Shown in pieces: positions 47,551-58,810 of a stretch of 64,000 nt of DNA. The stretch is from Symbiodinium sp. CCMP2592 (Eukaryota; Sar; Dinophyceae; Suessiales; Symbiodiniaceae), in the NCBI GenBank assembly GCA_905221615.1, contig CAJNDT010003868.1:414001-478000 (forward strand), written 5' to 3'. The position numbers were made by a program, and so were the translations under genes. The notes beneath the pieces were generated by a model that worked only from the letters and a program-made list of their open reading frames with translations, was not told the DNA's origin and did no database searches. The first letter of the stretch is position 1. The number at the start of each line of letters is the position of its first letter.

Positions 47551-48185
47551 TTATGGTCTCTTAGTCTTGGACCCAAGGGCCTGTCCACTTCAGCAGGGCC
47601 AACGGGTTCCTGAAAGCGTTCCTTCAAGGTTACTTTACAAGACCCAGAGTAGGCCCTTATTCCCTTTTTTAGAGGTTATAGGTTCCCTTATTTCCCCCAT
47701 TTAAGCCCAAAAGGGCACCCTTTTTTATGCCTAGGCTACTCTTAGGTCTAGTTGCTTTACAGAATGTATCCGGGAGTTCAGCGGGGTTCAGGTTTTTAAG
47801 GTATGGAGCATCGGTTTAGGGTTTAGGGTTTAGGGTTTAGGGTTTATGGTTTCTCGACGAGTGTTGGTAGGGCTGTTTGAGTGCAGATTTGGGGTCTTGC
47901 AGTGAGGGTACCAGTAGTGAGCATCTGTCATGGGCTAAAAAGCCAGAGTGACACTGAAACAGAACTGGGTTTAGGGTTAGGACATCTACGAAAGACGATG
48001 CGCCCTAAAGGCAGCGGGACAGCGACATTTGGGAGAACTCTCCCGACCGCAGAATTTGATACAATCCCTCAGCTCCCAAGATGCCCAAACCACGGTTACG
48101 GGTTAAGAGTGTAGGGTTTAGGGATTAGGGTTTATCTTTGCCACTATGCAAGCAAAGCCCTTCACCAATCCCTTCTTTGGAACAG

Positions 48186-48260
48186 GCACTTGCGATGGAG
48201 GAGAAAACACATTCTGGAGCAGTACCTCCCCGACATGACGTACGTTCCGGCAAGATTAAG
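48186..48260 (+). CDS. Internal exon of 75 bp
   Basis: Acceptor CCTTCTTTGGAACAG and donor AAG|GTTCTT bound a frame reading HLRWRRKHILEQYLPDMTYV, then PARL. Followed by a truncated palindromic element. Confidence 0.45.
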
Positions 48261-49552
48261 GTTCTTTTGCCCCAAAGGTTACCCTAAGGCTCTAAGGACT
48301 CATATTTTAAGGCTTTTGGGCCAAGGGACCCTAATAGAGCACCCTAAATCGTAGGATCCTGACTATAAAGGATTTCAGATTGAGGGTTCCCTACTTTTCG
48401 GAAAATCTCCTGTTTCCCTTAGGGCCCAAAGGACCCAGTAGTTAGTTACCCGGTTTTTGGATAGTAGGTTGGGATTTTGGGGAGACGTATATGATTTAGG
48501 ATCCTAAACAGCGGAGAGTATCGGATTGCTCTGAATGGTATTTAGTACTGTAGCCAGAGAGCTACTTCCTGGGCATATGAATCCTGATTCTTTCCAAATG
48601 TTCGCCCCGCTGCTTAACTGTATGGGGCTTTGGGTTTAGGATCGTATACCACTAAAGGCCTTAACCCTAGAAAACTCCTTGGCCATGGGGGATCATGGGA
48701 CATAGTAACTATGGTTATACATAAGGTATCTATACTTGTAATTCCAATTGGGGTACTTATAACCTTACTTACTAAGTCCCATGATCCTCCAAGTAAGCCC
48801 TCAGAGCAAAGCGCAATATTCTGGTGGACCAGGGTCTGCAAGGCTCAGCTTTCCTCACCTCTTTGCGTGTGGAACACCCTAAGTCCTGAACCCTTAGCCC
48901 GAAGGAGCAAGGACCGCCAGATCTTATACAGGAGCTCTGGCTCTATGGGAGTGTCCGAAAATTACGGGTATCTCATTTTGCGGTCCTTGTAATAAGGAAC
49001 CTACTATTAGGGTCCCCTGTTTTCGGAAATCGCCCATATGTGCAGCCACTCATGGCTGAAGGGCTTTTAGGGCTTCCGGGTTAAGGCTTATCTTAGGGAT
49101 CTACAAGGACCAGCAGGCTCCACAAATTCCCTGACGATGGCTTGTATTCAGTGGAACTCATTGATTTCTTTTCCCCAGGGTCCATGCATTCATAATATCG
49201 TATGTATCATGCCCTCAGGGCCAGGGGATTTACTAGAGGCGCACATTTACCCTTGTAACCTGAAACCCCTGTGAACGGAGCGCCGTGTAGATGTCGTGCC
49301 GTGTCCAATCGCGTCTTCAGCGGTCCTTGACTCCAACCCGACGGCCCTGCTTTATTAAAAGCTCCATGGTACCTGCATGATAGATACTTAGGCCTTAAAG
49401 GGGTCCCCATATAGGTACTTTAAGGCCTAACTATACACTCTATGGGTACATGGAGCCTTAGGCTTCGCGAGCTGTACCCGACTTGGGAATTTTTCGTCAG
49501 CATGAGCTGCGGAATAATGTTTGCTCGGGGCCCGTTCATAGCACCCTTATAG

Positions 49553-49710
49553 AACGCCTTCTTGGGAAAGCTTGCGAAACTGTCTCAGCTGGAATTCTTG
49601 CGCCGCCTGAACTTCGATGTGATCGTGTTGGATCTATGCTTCGCGCAGGAGGCTTTGGATGAAACATTGCTGAAGTACCTGCCCGAGTACAAGGTTGTTT
49701 TCATGCGCAG
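49553..49710 (+). CDS. Internal exon of 158 bp
   Basis: CTTATAG|AAC...CGCAG|GTATTC encloses NAFLGKLAKLSQLEFLRRLN, then FDVIVLDLCFAQEALDETLL, then KYLPEYKVVFMR. It reads as a well-folded alpha/beta protein (hydrophobic FDVIVLDL strand after an amphipathic helix). It might belong to a glycosyltransferase-like fold, but that is only an impression. Confidence 0.6.
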
Positions 49711-50162
49711 GTATTCAACACGACAGCTTGGCAGCACAGTCCTGAATACTAAACCGTGCTGAATCCAGAACCTGTGGCTGCGTGCAGGTGGCTGGATTGA
49801 GTGGCTGTGTGGCTGGATGGAGGGATGGAGAGTATCGTCCGCCCCCACACTCCTGACGTCCTCAAGGAACCCTTAAAGGAACCCTCATAGAACCCCTAGT
49901 GTTTAGGATCACCAGTACGATTTTGCTATGCTCGCAAGAGTGCTTGAGCTCCCGGAATGTTTCCACACTTCTTTCGTTGCTTGATAGAACCTACCTGAAG
50001 GCTCAGGGGCCCAAACAGGATATACTTTGGCCGTCAAGTACTTCCTATATAGGTACATTGGCCCAAAGTATATACTAATTTGGATACATGGACCCTTAAA
50101 CCCTAAACCCTAAACTCCTATAGGAATCCTTATAGGATCCCTGAAAGGAACCCCTATTTGGG

Positions 50163-50298
50163 TACTTGGACGGTCGGGGGACTTAGTAGCTGTTTATTTT
50201 AGGGACTTATAAGTACCATAACCCCAATTAGGGTCCCTTTTAGGGTACTTATAAGTCTACTTACTACCTACTTACTAAGTCCCCCGACCCTCCAAGTA
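50163..50298 (+). mobile_element. Palindromic element, family A, no insert
   Basis: TACTTGGAcGGTCGGGGGAC to CCCCGACCCTCCAAGTA. About 136 bp, inverted arms around AATTAGGGTCCCTTTTAGGG. Confidence 0.85.
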
Positions 50299-50482
50299 CC
50301 CAAAGGGGACCCTTTAGGCCATGAATCAGCATTAGGGTGTAGAATTGTGGGTTTAAGGTTCAAGGATTTGGGTTCAGGGTTTAAGGTTTAGGGTTTAGGG
50401 GAACTGTGGGTTTCAGGTTGAAGGGTTTGGGTTCAGGGTTTCTGTTCCCTTCCCTATGCTAAAACCGATGCCTGTTACAACA

Positions 50483-51178
50483 GCCCTAAGCCCCTCAAAA
50501 CCTAAGCCAACCCCTAAACCCCTCAAAACCTAAGCCAACCCCTAAACTCCTCAAAACCTAAGCCAACCCCTAAACTCCTCAAAACCTAAGCCAACCCCTA
50601 AACCCCTCAAAACCTAAGCCAACCCCTAAACTCCTCAAAACCTAAGCCAACCCCTAAACCCCTCAAAACCTAAGCCAACCCCTAAACCCCTCAAAACCTA
50701 AGCCAACCCCTAAACCCCTCAAAACCTAAGCCAACCCCTAAACCCCTCAAAATCTAAGCCAACCCCTAAACCCCTCAAAACCTAAGCCAACCCCTAAACC
50801 CCTCAAAACCTAAGCCAACCCCTAAACCCCTCAAAACCTAAGCCAACCCCTAAACTCCTCAAAACCTAAGCCAACCCCTAAACCCCTCAAAACCTAAGCC
50901 AACCCCTAAACCCCTCAAAACCTAAGCCAACCCCTAAACCCCTCAAAACCTAAGCCAACCCCTAAACTCCTCAAAACCTAAGCCAACCCCTAAACCCCTC
51001 AAAACCTAAGCCAACCCCTAAACCCCTCAAAACCTAAGCCAACCCCTAAACCCCTCAAAACCTAAGCCAACCCCTAAACCCCTCAAAACCTAAGCCAACC
51101 CCTAAACTCCTCAAAACCTAAGCCAACCCCTAAACCCCTCAAAACCTAAGCCAACCCCGAAACCCCTCAACACTTAAG
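50483..51178 (+). repeat. 28-bp minisatellite, about 25 units
   Basis: The unit is CCAACCCCTAAACCCCTCAA plus AACCTAAG. Units are almost identical except for a C/T site (AAACCCCTC or AAACTCCTC). The T form occurs at units 3, 4, 6, 14, 18 and 23. The unit contains CCTAAAC, so it may have grown from telomere-like sequence. Confidence 0.97.
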
Positions 51179-52635
51179 CCCCGCAACACCTCGACGCCAG
51201 GTGGATAGGTTCTCCCAGGCACAAGGATTACCATGGCAAGGCTCGGATATCTGGGGTTTCGGGTTGCGTTTTTTGTTTTTCGGGCTTCGGGCTCAGGGTT
51301 TAGAGATTTAGGGTTCAGGGTTTCGGGTTTAGGGTTTTAGGGTTTTTAGGGTTTTTTAGGGTTTCGGGTTCAGGATTTAGGGTTTAGGGGTTTAGAGTTT
51401 TAGGGTTCAGGGTTTCGGGTTCAGGGTTTAGGGGTTTACGGTTTTTTCGGGCTTCGGGTTCAGGTGTATAGGGCTATAGGGCTCAGATTAAGGGTTTGGG
51501 GTTTAGGGGGTATCTCGGATTAACTGGCTTTTATGCAGTTCTGTGGTCTTTTCATAGGGTTAATGTCCAGTGTATCGAAAAATCGTGTAATGTCTCCAGG
51601 TGTAAGGTAGTAGATATTGCAGGTTGTACTTGTCGGAGAAAATGCCGCTCATAATAGGGCAGCGGTTCGGGGTACGGTAAAGCTAGCTGCAGCTAGCTGA
51701 CAGCAGCACAAATCGCACGCTCTCGCTCCTTGGCCTATAGTGATTCAAAGTGCATCTTAATGCTGCGTTCCTCTGTCTTCTTCAGGTCTTCAGAACGATT
51801 GTAACCCTAACCGAGTTCCTGCGTCAGTTCTTCACAACTATCAGAACCATACCCTTAAACTCCTTAACCCCTGGTCCTGAACTGTAAACTAAAGCCTTGA
51901 CCCTACAACCCTGAGGCACTAAACCCTGAAACGCTAATGTAGGGAACCTGGAGTGTTAATCCTTGGGGCTCCTAATGGCAAGTTTAAATGGGTTTCGGGT
52001 TGAGGTCTAAGCATTTACGGAAGGTTTAGGTTTTAGATACTCGGCTCTCTGGATTCTGGTACCTTGAACACTACCGTTTGGGCACTTGGATGCTTAGGGT
52101 AGCGGGTCGCGTTTGGTGTCTAGGAAAACACTTTGGCCTGGTAGCATTTCCCTTCTCCCTACGCCCAAATGCTGCCCTGAACCCTTTGCCTAGCCACTTA
52201 CTATGCACTCGGCACTTCGGGGGTGGGAAATGCAGCAGGAATGTGCTGCCTGCTACGACGGAGGAATTCACAGAAGCTTCGCTACTACGGCTGAGAGATA
52301 CATTCCCCCTGTGCTAGACCTCTTCATTTGATTCCCGGGGACCCCTTATGCCTGGAACCTCGCCCTGCACCGAAAAGACTTCCACTCAACACCACAATCA
52401 AAAGACGAACTCAGCGTAAATAAAGATCCTTAGACCCAGACCATCAAAAATCTCTTAATTAAGGCATATGCCTTAAATCATATTAGGGACCCTATGATAA
52501 TTTAAGGTATATTCCTTAATTAAGGGGTTTATGGAAGGTCTGGGGACTTACAAGTGGCCAAGTTGCCTGCATGAAGGGTCCCTCCTTTTCCCCTTGAACT
52601 TACCCTAAACACTAAACCCTAAACCGTGCCTGCAG

Positions 52636-52696
52636 GCGTGGACTAAAAACCATTACATGCTCTTGGACATTGACAAGCGCCTTTGGCTCGGCTGCC
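52636..52696 (+). CDS. Internal exon of 61 bp
   Basis: GCCTGCAG|GCG...TGCC|GTGAGT with strong signals on both sides. It reads AWTKNHYMLLDIDKRLWLGC. Neighbours are a palindromic element (52432-52546) upstream and another (52740-52843) downstream. Confidence 0.55.
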
Positions 52697-53862
52697 GTGA
52701 GTAGCTGCAGCACTGCTAAACCCAAAGGGCCCAAGCCCAACGGTTGATGATATAAATCCTGCATTACCTTATAATGACCCTAAACTATGGGAACTATGGT
52801 ATATTCCTTATTATGGGTCATGCAGGATTTATATCATCAACCGAAGTATCATTATGGTATATACTCATAGGGTATTTTGCGGGTCTAAGTATATGCCATA
52901 AATGACACTTGGACCCTTTGGGAAAGGTCAGGGGCGCCCAGCCCGGCCGGGTCACGACGTGATATCGGAGATTGAACGATTCCAGAAAGCTTCCGTGCAT
53001 CGTTGTACTTAATTTCCAACCTGATATCGAGGCATGATGAGATTGGACCACAGTTGCGTCGTTGTTACGATCAAGCTGTACTGCGCTGCATAGGAGCAGT
53101 ATTGGAATTGTTGAGACTGCTGCCATATATTCCCTGACACTCAACGCACCGAAACTATTAACCCGAACTGCAGAGTTACTTTCACCTTCTTGTTTGCCTT
53201 GTTCATATGCTAAGCGTCTCCTCATGCGCGTTCAGGCTATTCATGCCCAGCGCGAAGCCCTGAACCCTAAACCGCCCCAGGCACCGGCTTTGGGCCAGAG
53301 ACCATGACCTTCAAGAATGTACCTCCAGGTCGGTGTTATCAGAGCGGTTTGCAGTCGGGCGTTGAGGGCTTAGAGTCTAGAGGCCTCAGCCTTTAAACCA
53401 GGCCCCGCAACCGTATAGTTTAAACCCTAAAGGCTTTAAGCGGTGGTTTTGGGTTTTATGGTCTTTTGACGTGGGGGACGTTCCTGGTATATGTATGCAA
53501 AGGGACTTCCACAGTTCGTGCCAGAATCTCATGAGCTACCGTTTAGGGACCATGGGTGCGGGGTTTTGGGTTCTATGCCCCTGCCCCCTACGTGTCGGAG
53601 CATCGTCATTCCGCTGGTGGTTGGTGCTTGTTTGTTGGTATTCGGCGGCCTTGGCTTGTCATTAGGCCGGTAACCCCAGGCGTTAGGGTTTAGGGTTTAG
53701 GGTATAGGCCTAAACCACTAGGTACCTAATATCCAGACACTCTTTTCATCCTCACACCAAGTACCTACTTATTGGGTCCTTTGGACCCTTGGGGTAATCT
53801 AGAACCCGGAGAATGGTCAATGTTTTTTTTTGTTGGTCTCGGCTTTTTGTTGTTATAGATAT

Positions 53863-53974
53863 CTAGGATGCCCAGTAGTACCCTTATTCCTTTTTTGTAG
53901 TCCTAGGTTCCTTATAAAGTTACCCAATACCAAAAAGAGAGGCCTTTTTATTCTTAGGTTACTGGGAATCCTAG
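53863..53974 (+). mobile_element. Palindromic element, family F
   Basis: CTAGGATGCCCAGTAGTACC...GGTTACTGGGAATCCTAG with arms CCTTATTCC(C/T)TTTTTGTAG and CCTTTTTATTC. Others: 15794-15906, 32955-33066, 38753-38864; an older subtype at 1521-1631 and 47641-47751. Confidence 0.85.
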
Positions 53975-54014
53975 TTATTGCAAAAGAAAGCCCGAAGCAT
54001 CCTCAGGGGGCCCT

Positions 54015-54132
54015 ATAGTAGGAGCCAGAAAGTTGGAACATGGCTTTAGGAGGATTAGTGCTGGGATCCCATCTACTTTACCTTAAAGGCATGAGGACAA
54101 TGATGTTCCAACTTTCTGGCCTCTACTATATA
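54015..54132 (+). mobile_element. Palindromic element, family I
   Basis: TAGTAGGAGCCAGAAAGTTGGAA in the left arm pairs with TTCCAACTTTCTGGCCTCTACTA. Others: 4672-4780, 13562-13672, 38880-38997. Confidence 0.8.
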
Positions 54133-54457
54133 TAAGGCGTGTTACAATCTACAGAATACGGTGCAAATCGTGCGAGTTACGCTCTTCTAGGACGTTGAAA
54201 CCTTTAAGCATACACTCACAGGGACCCTTAGGCGGTAGGGGGAGAGGGGGTAGGGGGCCTTAATACCCAAACTAAGGACATAATAAGGCCCAGTTAAGGA
54301 AGTATAGTCCCTACCCCCCTCCTAAGGGTCCTTATGACAGAGTTGACTTGAGTTTAGGGTTGAGGGTTTAGGGACACCCAGAGGGTCCAAGCACTCCCTG
54401 TTATAGGACTTTCGCGCTTTTTGAGGGTGCCAAAGAACCATAACGAAGGACTAATTG

Positions 54458-54573
54458 GATCCTAACGGTTGATGATATAAATCCTGCATTACCTTAAGGA
54501 CCCTAAACTATGGGAATTATGGTATATTCCTTCTTATGGGTAATGCAGGATTTATGTCATCAACCGTTGGATC
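54458..54573 (+). mobile_element. Palindromic element, family K
   Basis: AACGGTTGATGATATAAATC...GATTTATGTCATCAACCGTT. Second copy at 52740-52843. Confidence 0.85.
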
Positions 54574-54869
54574 CTAAGGCCCTATGCCCCTATGGGTCCC
54601 TATGATTCAAGCATACACTCCTCAGAGAGGCGATTCTTCAGATGGCGAGTTCGTAATGATCCCGAAGGGTCTGCTTACGGGGGAGACTTCCCTAAAGCAT
54701 GTATGAGTAATTCCTAATATGGACACCCTACATTCTACAATAGAGGTACTGAGGACTTTTTGACCATCGTTCTCTAAGGCTCCATGTACCTATGTGGTAT
54801 ATACTTGGGCCTCGAAGTAACTATATAGGCACCCCTGCACGTATGGGCTTATGGTTCAATCCGTAGGTT

Positions 54870-54980
54870 GGACTCAAACCACAGTGGCAGGCGTCTACCA
54901 GGTGGTGGTCAATCAGTTTTCCTCCACTGGCACATGCCTCAGTGTTTATCCGACCCCGCGATGTGTTTCAGGGTGCAGTG
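54870..54980 (+). CDS. Weak exon candidate
   Basis: Frame DSNHSGRRLPGGGQSVFLHW then HMPQCLSDPAMCF before a GGTGCAG. No clear acceptor. Could be chance. Confidence 0.25.
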
Positions 54981-55578
54981 TTCTAGAATGAAAGACACGC
55001 TCAGTGCCATGTGCAGCAGGGTTCGGGGACTTAGTGCATAGGTAGCATGTGTATGATATACCAATACCCCCCAGTGATGCTATCCTAATTATGCACCTTC
55101 AAAGCCGCAAGTTGCAAGGTCTGAAGGCTAAAACCTTACATTACATACATAGCTTCAGGAGTGGCCCACTGGTTTCGCTGGCCTTGAGATAAAGATTATA
55201 TTCTCAAGTTCCTGAATGCTCGAAATCTATTTGGCATGAGTCACAATTAAGTGGCTTCTGCAAGTGAAAGTCCGCACCACGCTAACGGTCAACCGTCAAT
55301 CCTAAACTCGAACTCCGAATAGCCAGACGACCCAAGAGGGTTCATATATACCCATGATACGGACTTAAACCCCCAAATCCGTAATAAGAATGGTGTTTAG
55401 GGGCCTAATCCCTAGACCCTCAAACCGTGCAGCTCTAATCTCAAACTCGAAATCCGGAACCCTGGTGAGCATGTTCTCCTTGGGACTTAATTCCCTAAAC
55501 CCTAAACCCTAAACCCTGAACCCCTAAAGCCCTGAACCCTGAGTTCCAGAATCACAACCCAAGGCTCCAAGTATCCAA

Positions 55579-55714
55579 TACTTGGAGGGTCGCGGGACTT
55601 AGTAAGTAGGTAGTAAGTAGACTTATAAGTACCCTAAAAGGGACCCTAATTGGGGTTATGGTACTTATAAGTCCCTAAAATAACCAGTTACTAAGTCCCC
55701 CGACCCTCCAAGTA
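55579..55714 (-). mobile_element. Palindromic element, family A, nested in a family C element
   Basis: Intact A copy with TA flanks. It interrupts CCAAGTATCCAATA / TCATACACTCTCCAAA, which is continuous in family C copies such as 10641-10750. Confidence 0.8.
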
Positions 55715-56241
55715 GTCATACACTCTCCAAAACCCTACATCACTCTCCTATAACCGAGCGCCCTCGGAGCACCCTTATAGAACTCTTAAAGAACCCTTCA
55801 AGAGACCCCTATAGTACCCTTATAGTACCCTTATAGAACTCTTAAAAGACCCTTGAAAGACATGAAGGCTTCGATTGTTCAGTTTTTGTGGCTTAGGGTG
55901 TTTAGGGTTTAGGGTTTAGGGTTTGGTGGTTCAAGGTTTAGGGTTTTGGGGTTTAAGGGTTTAGGCTTTAGGGGTTCAGGGTTTAGGGTTTTGTGGTTTG
56001 GGGTTTGGGGTTTTGTAGTCTAGGGTTTGGGGTATTCGGGTTCAAGGCTTGGGGTTTACGGTTTAGTTTATATTTTTATAGGGCTTTCCTAGGGATCCAA
56101 GTGCCCGTATAGGATATCCTTTGGTCTAGAAGTAGTCCCCTTTTTTTTCGGGCCAATGTATCTAATACTGGGTGCAGGGACGGACCATCGGGGTCAAGTC
56201 TCTGCATTCAAACCACGTCAGAAACGCCCTGAAGCCCCGGC

Positions 56242-56377
56242 TACTTGGAGGGTCGGGGGACTTAGTAACTGGTTATTTTCCGGACTTATACGTACCATAA
56301 CCCCAATTAGGGTCCTTTTTAGGGTACTTATAAGTCTACTTACTACCTACTTACTAAGTCCCCCGACCCTCCAAGTA
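56242..56377 (+). mobile_element. Palindromic element, family A, no insert
   Basis: TACTTGGAGGGTCGGGGGAC to CCCCGACCCTCCAAGTA, very close to 50163-50298. Confidence 0.85.
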
Positions 56378-57188
56378 GGCAGTAGTACTCAGGAAACGCA
56401 GACTCGCCCTAAAGGCACACCCGCGAAACAACAAAACCATCCATCTACACACAACTCAACCAAGCTCAAAGCACAAATCCCTAAAGCCTCAAAGCCGAGG
56501 TGTCAAGCCGGAGTTAGAGAAAATCGCGAAAGCGTGGGCTGTGGCTGGTTTTCCGGGCAGCCGGTGGGTGAACAGCTTGTGATTTTTGCTTAAAGCTTTC
56601 ATTCAGATTTCAGGCATGAGGTAGGGTTTGACATGCTGTTCTTTTAAAGCCCTAACCCCTGAACCTCTAAGCCCTAAACCTTAAGCCCCAAAGCGTAAAC
56701 CCTACGTCTTTGCTATGTTTTATTGTCCTTTAGATTGCTTTACAGCCCAGAGGGTCCATGCACACCACCATTGTGGAATCAGGTCCCTAAAACCGTAATA
56801 GGGATGGCTTTTGGGGGACCGAATTCCATGATGGTAGTATATGAGGAGCCCTCTACCCTAAACCCTAAACCCATGTAGAGCTCTTGCGCTCCCAAATAGT
56901 AACCTACATAACTACCATCCCCCTAGGGGTCCATGCACCCGAATAATATGTACTTTGGGCCCAATGTGCCTACGGGTATTCGTAATATCCCTTTATAGCA
57001 CTGTACCCTTGCAGAGCCCTTCTTGCGGGTATTATAAGAGCTGTATATGGGTTTAGGGTTTAGGGGAGAAGGCTCCTCATACACTGCCATTATGGAATTA
57101 GGTCCCCCAAGAGACCATCTCTATTGTGGGTTTAGGGACCCGATTCCATAATGGTAGTACATGAAGATCCTCTAATATAGATACTTAA

Positions 57189-57257
57189 TTGAAACGCTGC
57201 GCGTCGTCCGCCTCGGCCCGGCTGTACGCGCATGCGGCGAGTGGCTACTATCTGCAG
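57189..57257 (+). CDS. Exon-like block, first copy of an exact 69-bp duplication
   Basis: The + frame reads LKRCASSASARLYAHAASGY then YLQ in G/C-rich codons, ending CTGCAG. An identical 69-bp copy lies at 57627-57695. The minus frame is also open (RMRVQPGRGGRRAAFQ), so strand is not proven. Confidence 0.4.
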
Positions 57258-57299
57258 TAGGGTCAGAATTTCAGAGCCCCAACACAAAAAGATGCTACA

Positions 57300-57420
57300 T
57301 TGCAGTCCCGTGTCGTCGAAAACTCCACAAAACTCGCACCTGTCAGCGAGCGAGGAGGGGCGGGAGGGAAGGGGGGAGGGGGGGGGGGGGGGGAGGGGGA
57401 GGGGTCGGGGTGGGGGGGAA
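57300..57420 (+). repeat. G-rich tract, first copy
   Basis: The sequence CTCGCACCTGTCAGCGAGCG followed by GAGGGGCGGGAGGGAAG and a long G-run also occurs at 58010-58140. Many G-runs of three or more make G-quadruplex formation on the + strand likely. Confidence 0.8.
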
Positions 57421-57626
57421 GCGAAGAAAATTGGGTGGGACTGCCTACAGAGATCCAAAATCCGTTGGAGGCAGCGAGAATTCACCGCCGGACCTTGGGG
57501 CTCATCGACGGGTTTCCATTTTTTTTTTTGGGGGGGGGGGTGGCACACTTTTTTGGGGGTGGGGTCACTGGGGAGGGGATTAAGAGGTGGGGAATAGAGG
57601 AAATCCGAATAGGAACCTCTGACCGC

Positions 57627-57695
57627 TTGAAACGCTGCGCGTCGTCCGCCTCGGCCCGGCTGTACGCGCATGCGGCGAGTGGCTACTATCTGCAG
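57627..57695 (+). CDS. Exon-like block, second copy
   Basis: Identical to 57189-57257; here the frame continues QALVGKK to a stop. Between the copies lie a G-rich tract and a segment whose minus frame reads PVDEPQGPAVNSRCLQRILD. Confidence 0.4.
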
Positions 57696-57805
57696 CAAGC
57701 TCTTGTAGGAAAAAAGTAACAGTTGGAATCGCACTTATGGTAAAAGTAATGTTCATAGCAACACGAAGCGGGGGTCGTGCTTTCGGGTGCAGGTGTTGTC
57801 CGGGC

Positions 57806-57975
57806 TTTGAAAGTTTTTCAGGCTGGGGTTAGGCTGTAGGGTTAGGAATTCAGGTTTGGAACTCCCTTGGTACTGCAGCCTTACAAGCGAGCCCCAATTT
57901 TTCAGGCTGGGGTTCGGGTGTAGGGTTGGAGTTCAGGTTTGAAACTCCCTTAGTACTGCAGCCTTAAAGGCGCGC
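57806..57975 (+). repeat. Tandem duplication of about 90 bp
   Basis: Two copies of TTTTCAGGCTGGGGTT...CTCCCTTgGTACTGCAGCC (about 57806-57882 and 57899-57968) differ by a few substitutions. Confidence 0.85.
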
Positions 57976-58009
57976 CCTAAGAGATAAACATGCTGCATTA
58001 CAGTCCAGA

Positions 58010-58105
58010 GAGCTCGCACCTGTCAGCGAGCGGAGGAGGGGCGGGAGGGAAGAGGGGAGGCGAGGGGGGGGGAGGGGCGGGAGGGGGAGGAAGGGGGAGG
58101 GGGTG

Positions 58106-58139
<34 letters not shown>

Positions 58140-58145
58140 CGGGGG
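58010..58145 (+). repeat. G-rich tract, second copy, next to the left TIR
   Basis: Near-duplicate of 57330-57420, extended into a run of more than 30 G. It directly precedes the Mutator-like element. Pro- or Gly-rich ORFs across it are artefacts. Confidence 0.8.
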
Positions 58146-58154
58146 CGACCGGGT

Positions 58155-58257
58155 CGAAGTACAACCAAACGGGTGAAATTACAACCACACGGGGGAAAAC
58201 ACAACTGCATCATGCTTGTGGGCTTGCCCAAACGGGAGAAATTACAACTGGCTATTG
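58155..58257 (+). repeat. Left candidate TIR of the Mutator-like element
   Basis: Tandem degenerate units of about 19-20 bp with core TACAACC-n-n-AYGGGTGAAA, starting right after a poly-G tract. It matches the reverse complement of 62147-62262 in unit order and spacing. Confidence 0.55.
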
Positions 58258-58388
58258 CGGTGCCTTTCTAAGTTTGGACATTCTCGGCGCAAAACCCATG
58301 GTACAGCCTTAAGGCCTCAAGACTATTTTTGGAGAACGGTGGTTGTGATTCGCCCCTTCTCTTCGCGCCCAAGCACCGTTGGTGTCCA

Positions 58389-58755
58389 GGGCATGTAAGC
58401 AATACTTAACATGATTAACCCGGTTTGTATGCTTTCGGGCTTGTAAAGGAGAAGGGCATGTAAGCAATACTGAACATGATTATTTCGGTTTGTATCCTTT
58501 CGTGCATGTAAGTGAGAAAGGCATGCAAGCAATACTTAACATGATTATCCCGGTTTGTATGCTTGCGGGCATGTTAAGGAGAAGGGCATGTAAGCAATAC
58601 TCAACATGATTGCTTCGGTATGCCTTCGTGCATGTAAGTGAGAAAGACATGCAGGCAATACTTAACATGATTATCCGGGTTTGTATGCTTTTCCAAGTGC
58701 TAAAGTCCTGTAGACATTACTTTAGTGATTATTTCGGCTTGTATGGTTTTCGGTT
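58389..58755 (+). repeat. 65-bp tandem repeat with alternating unit types
   Basis: Five full units and a decayed sixth start at about 58389, 58454, 58519, 58584 and 58645 (spacing 65, 65, 65, 61). Each contains GCATGTAAGCAATACTTAAC. Units alternate between a type ending in CGGGCnTGTwAAGGAGAAGG and one ending in CGTGCATGTAAGTGAGAAA, so the higher-order period is about 130 bp. It lies between the left TIR and the 3' end of the transposase gene. Confidence 0.85.
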
Positions 58756-58810
58756 CTGTTAATACTACAGACCTCCAAGGAAAACCGTGATGACCAGGAT
58801 CTGTTTCCAC

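Larger units (their letters stand above)
53290..56760. other. Repeat-dominated stretch
   Basis: Palindromes of families C, F, I, K, E and A with degenerate TTTAGGG (55900-56070). Apart from the weak candidate at 54870-54980 no exon was found. Confidence 0.5.

Noticed and set aside
50483-51178. CRISPR-like array
   Set aside because: The 28-bp units are directly adjacent with no unique spacers; it is a minisatellite.
57964-58231. Proline- or glycine-rich ORFs
   Set aside because: Produced by the poly-G tract; composition reflects the homopolymer.
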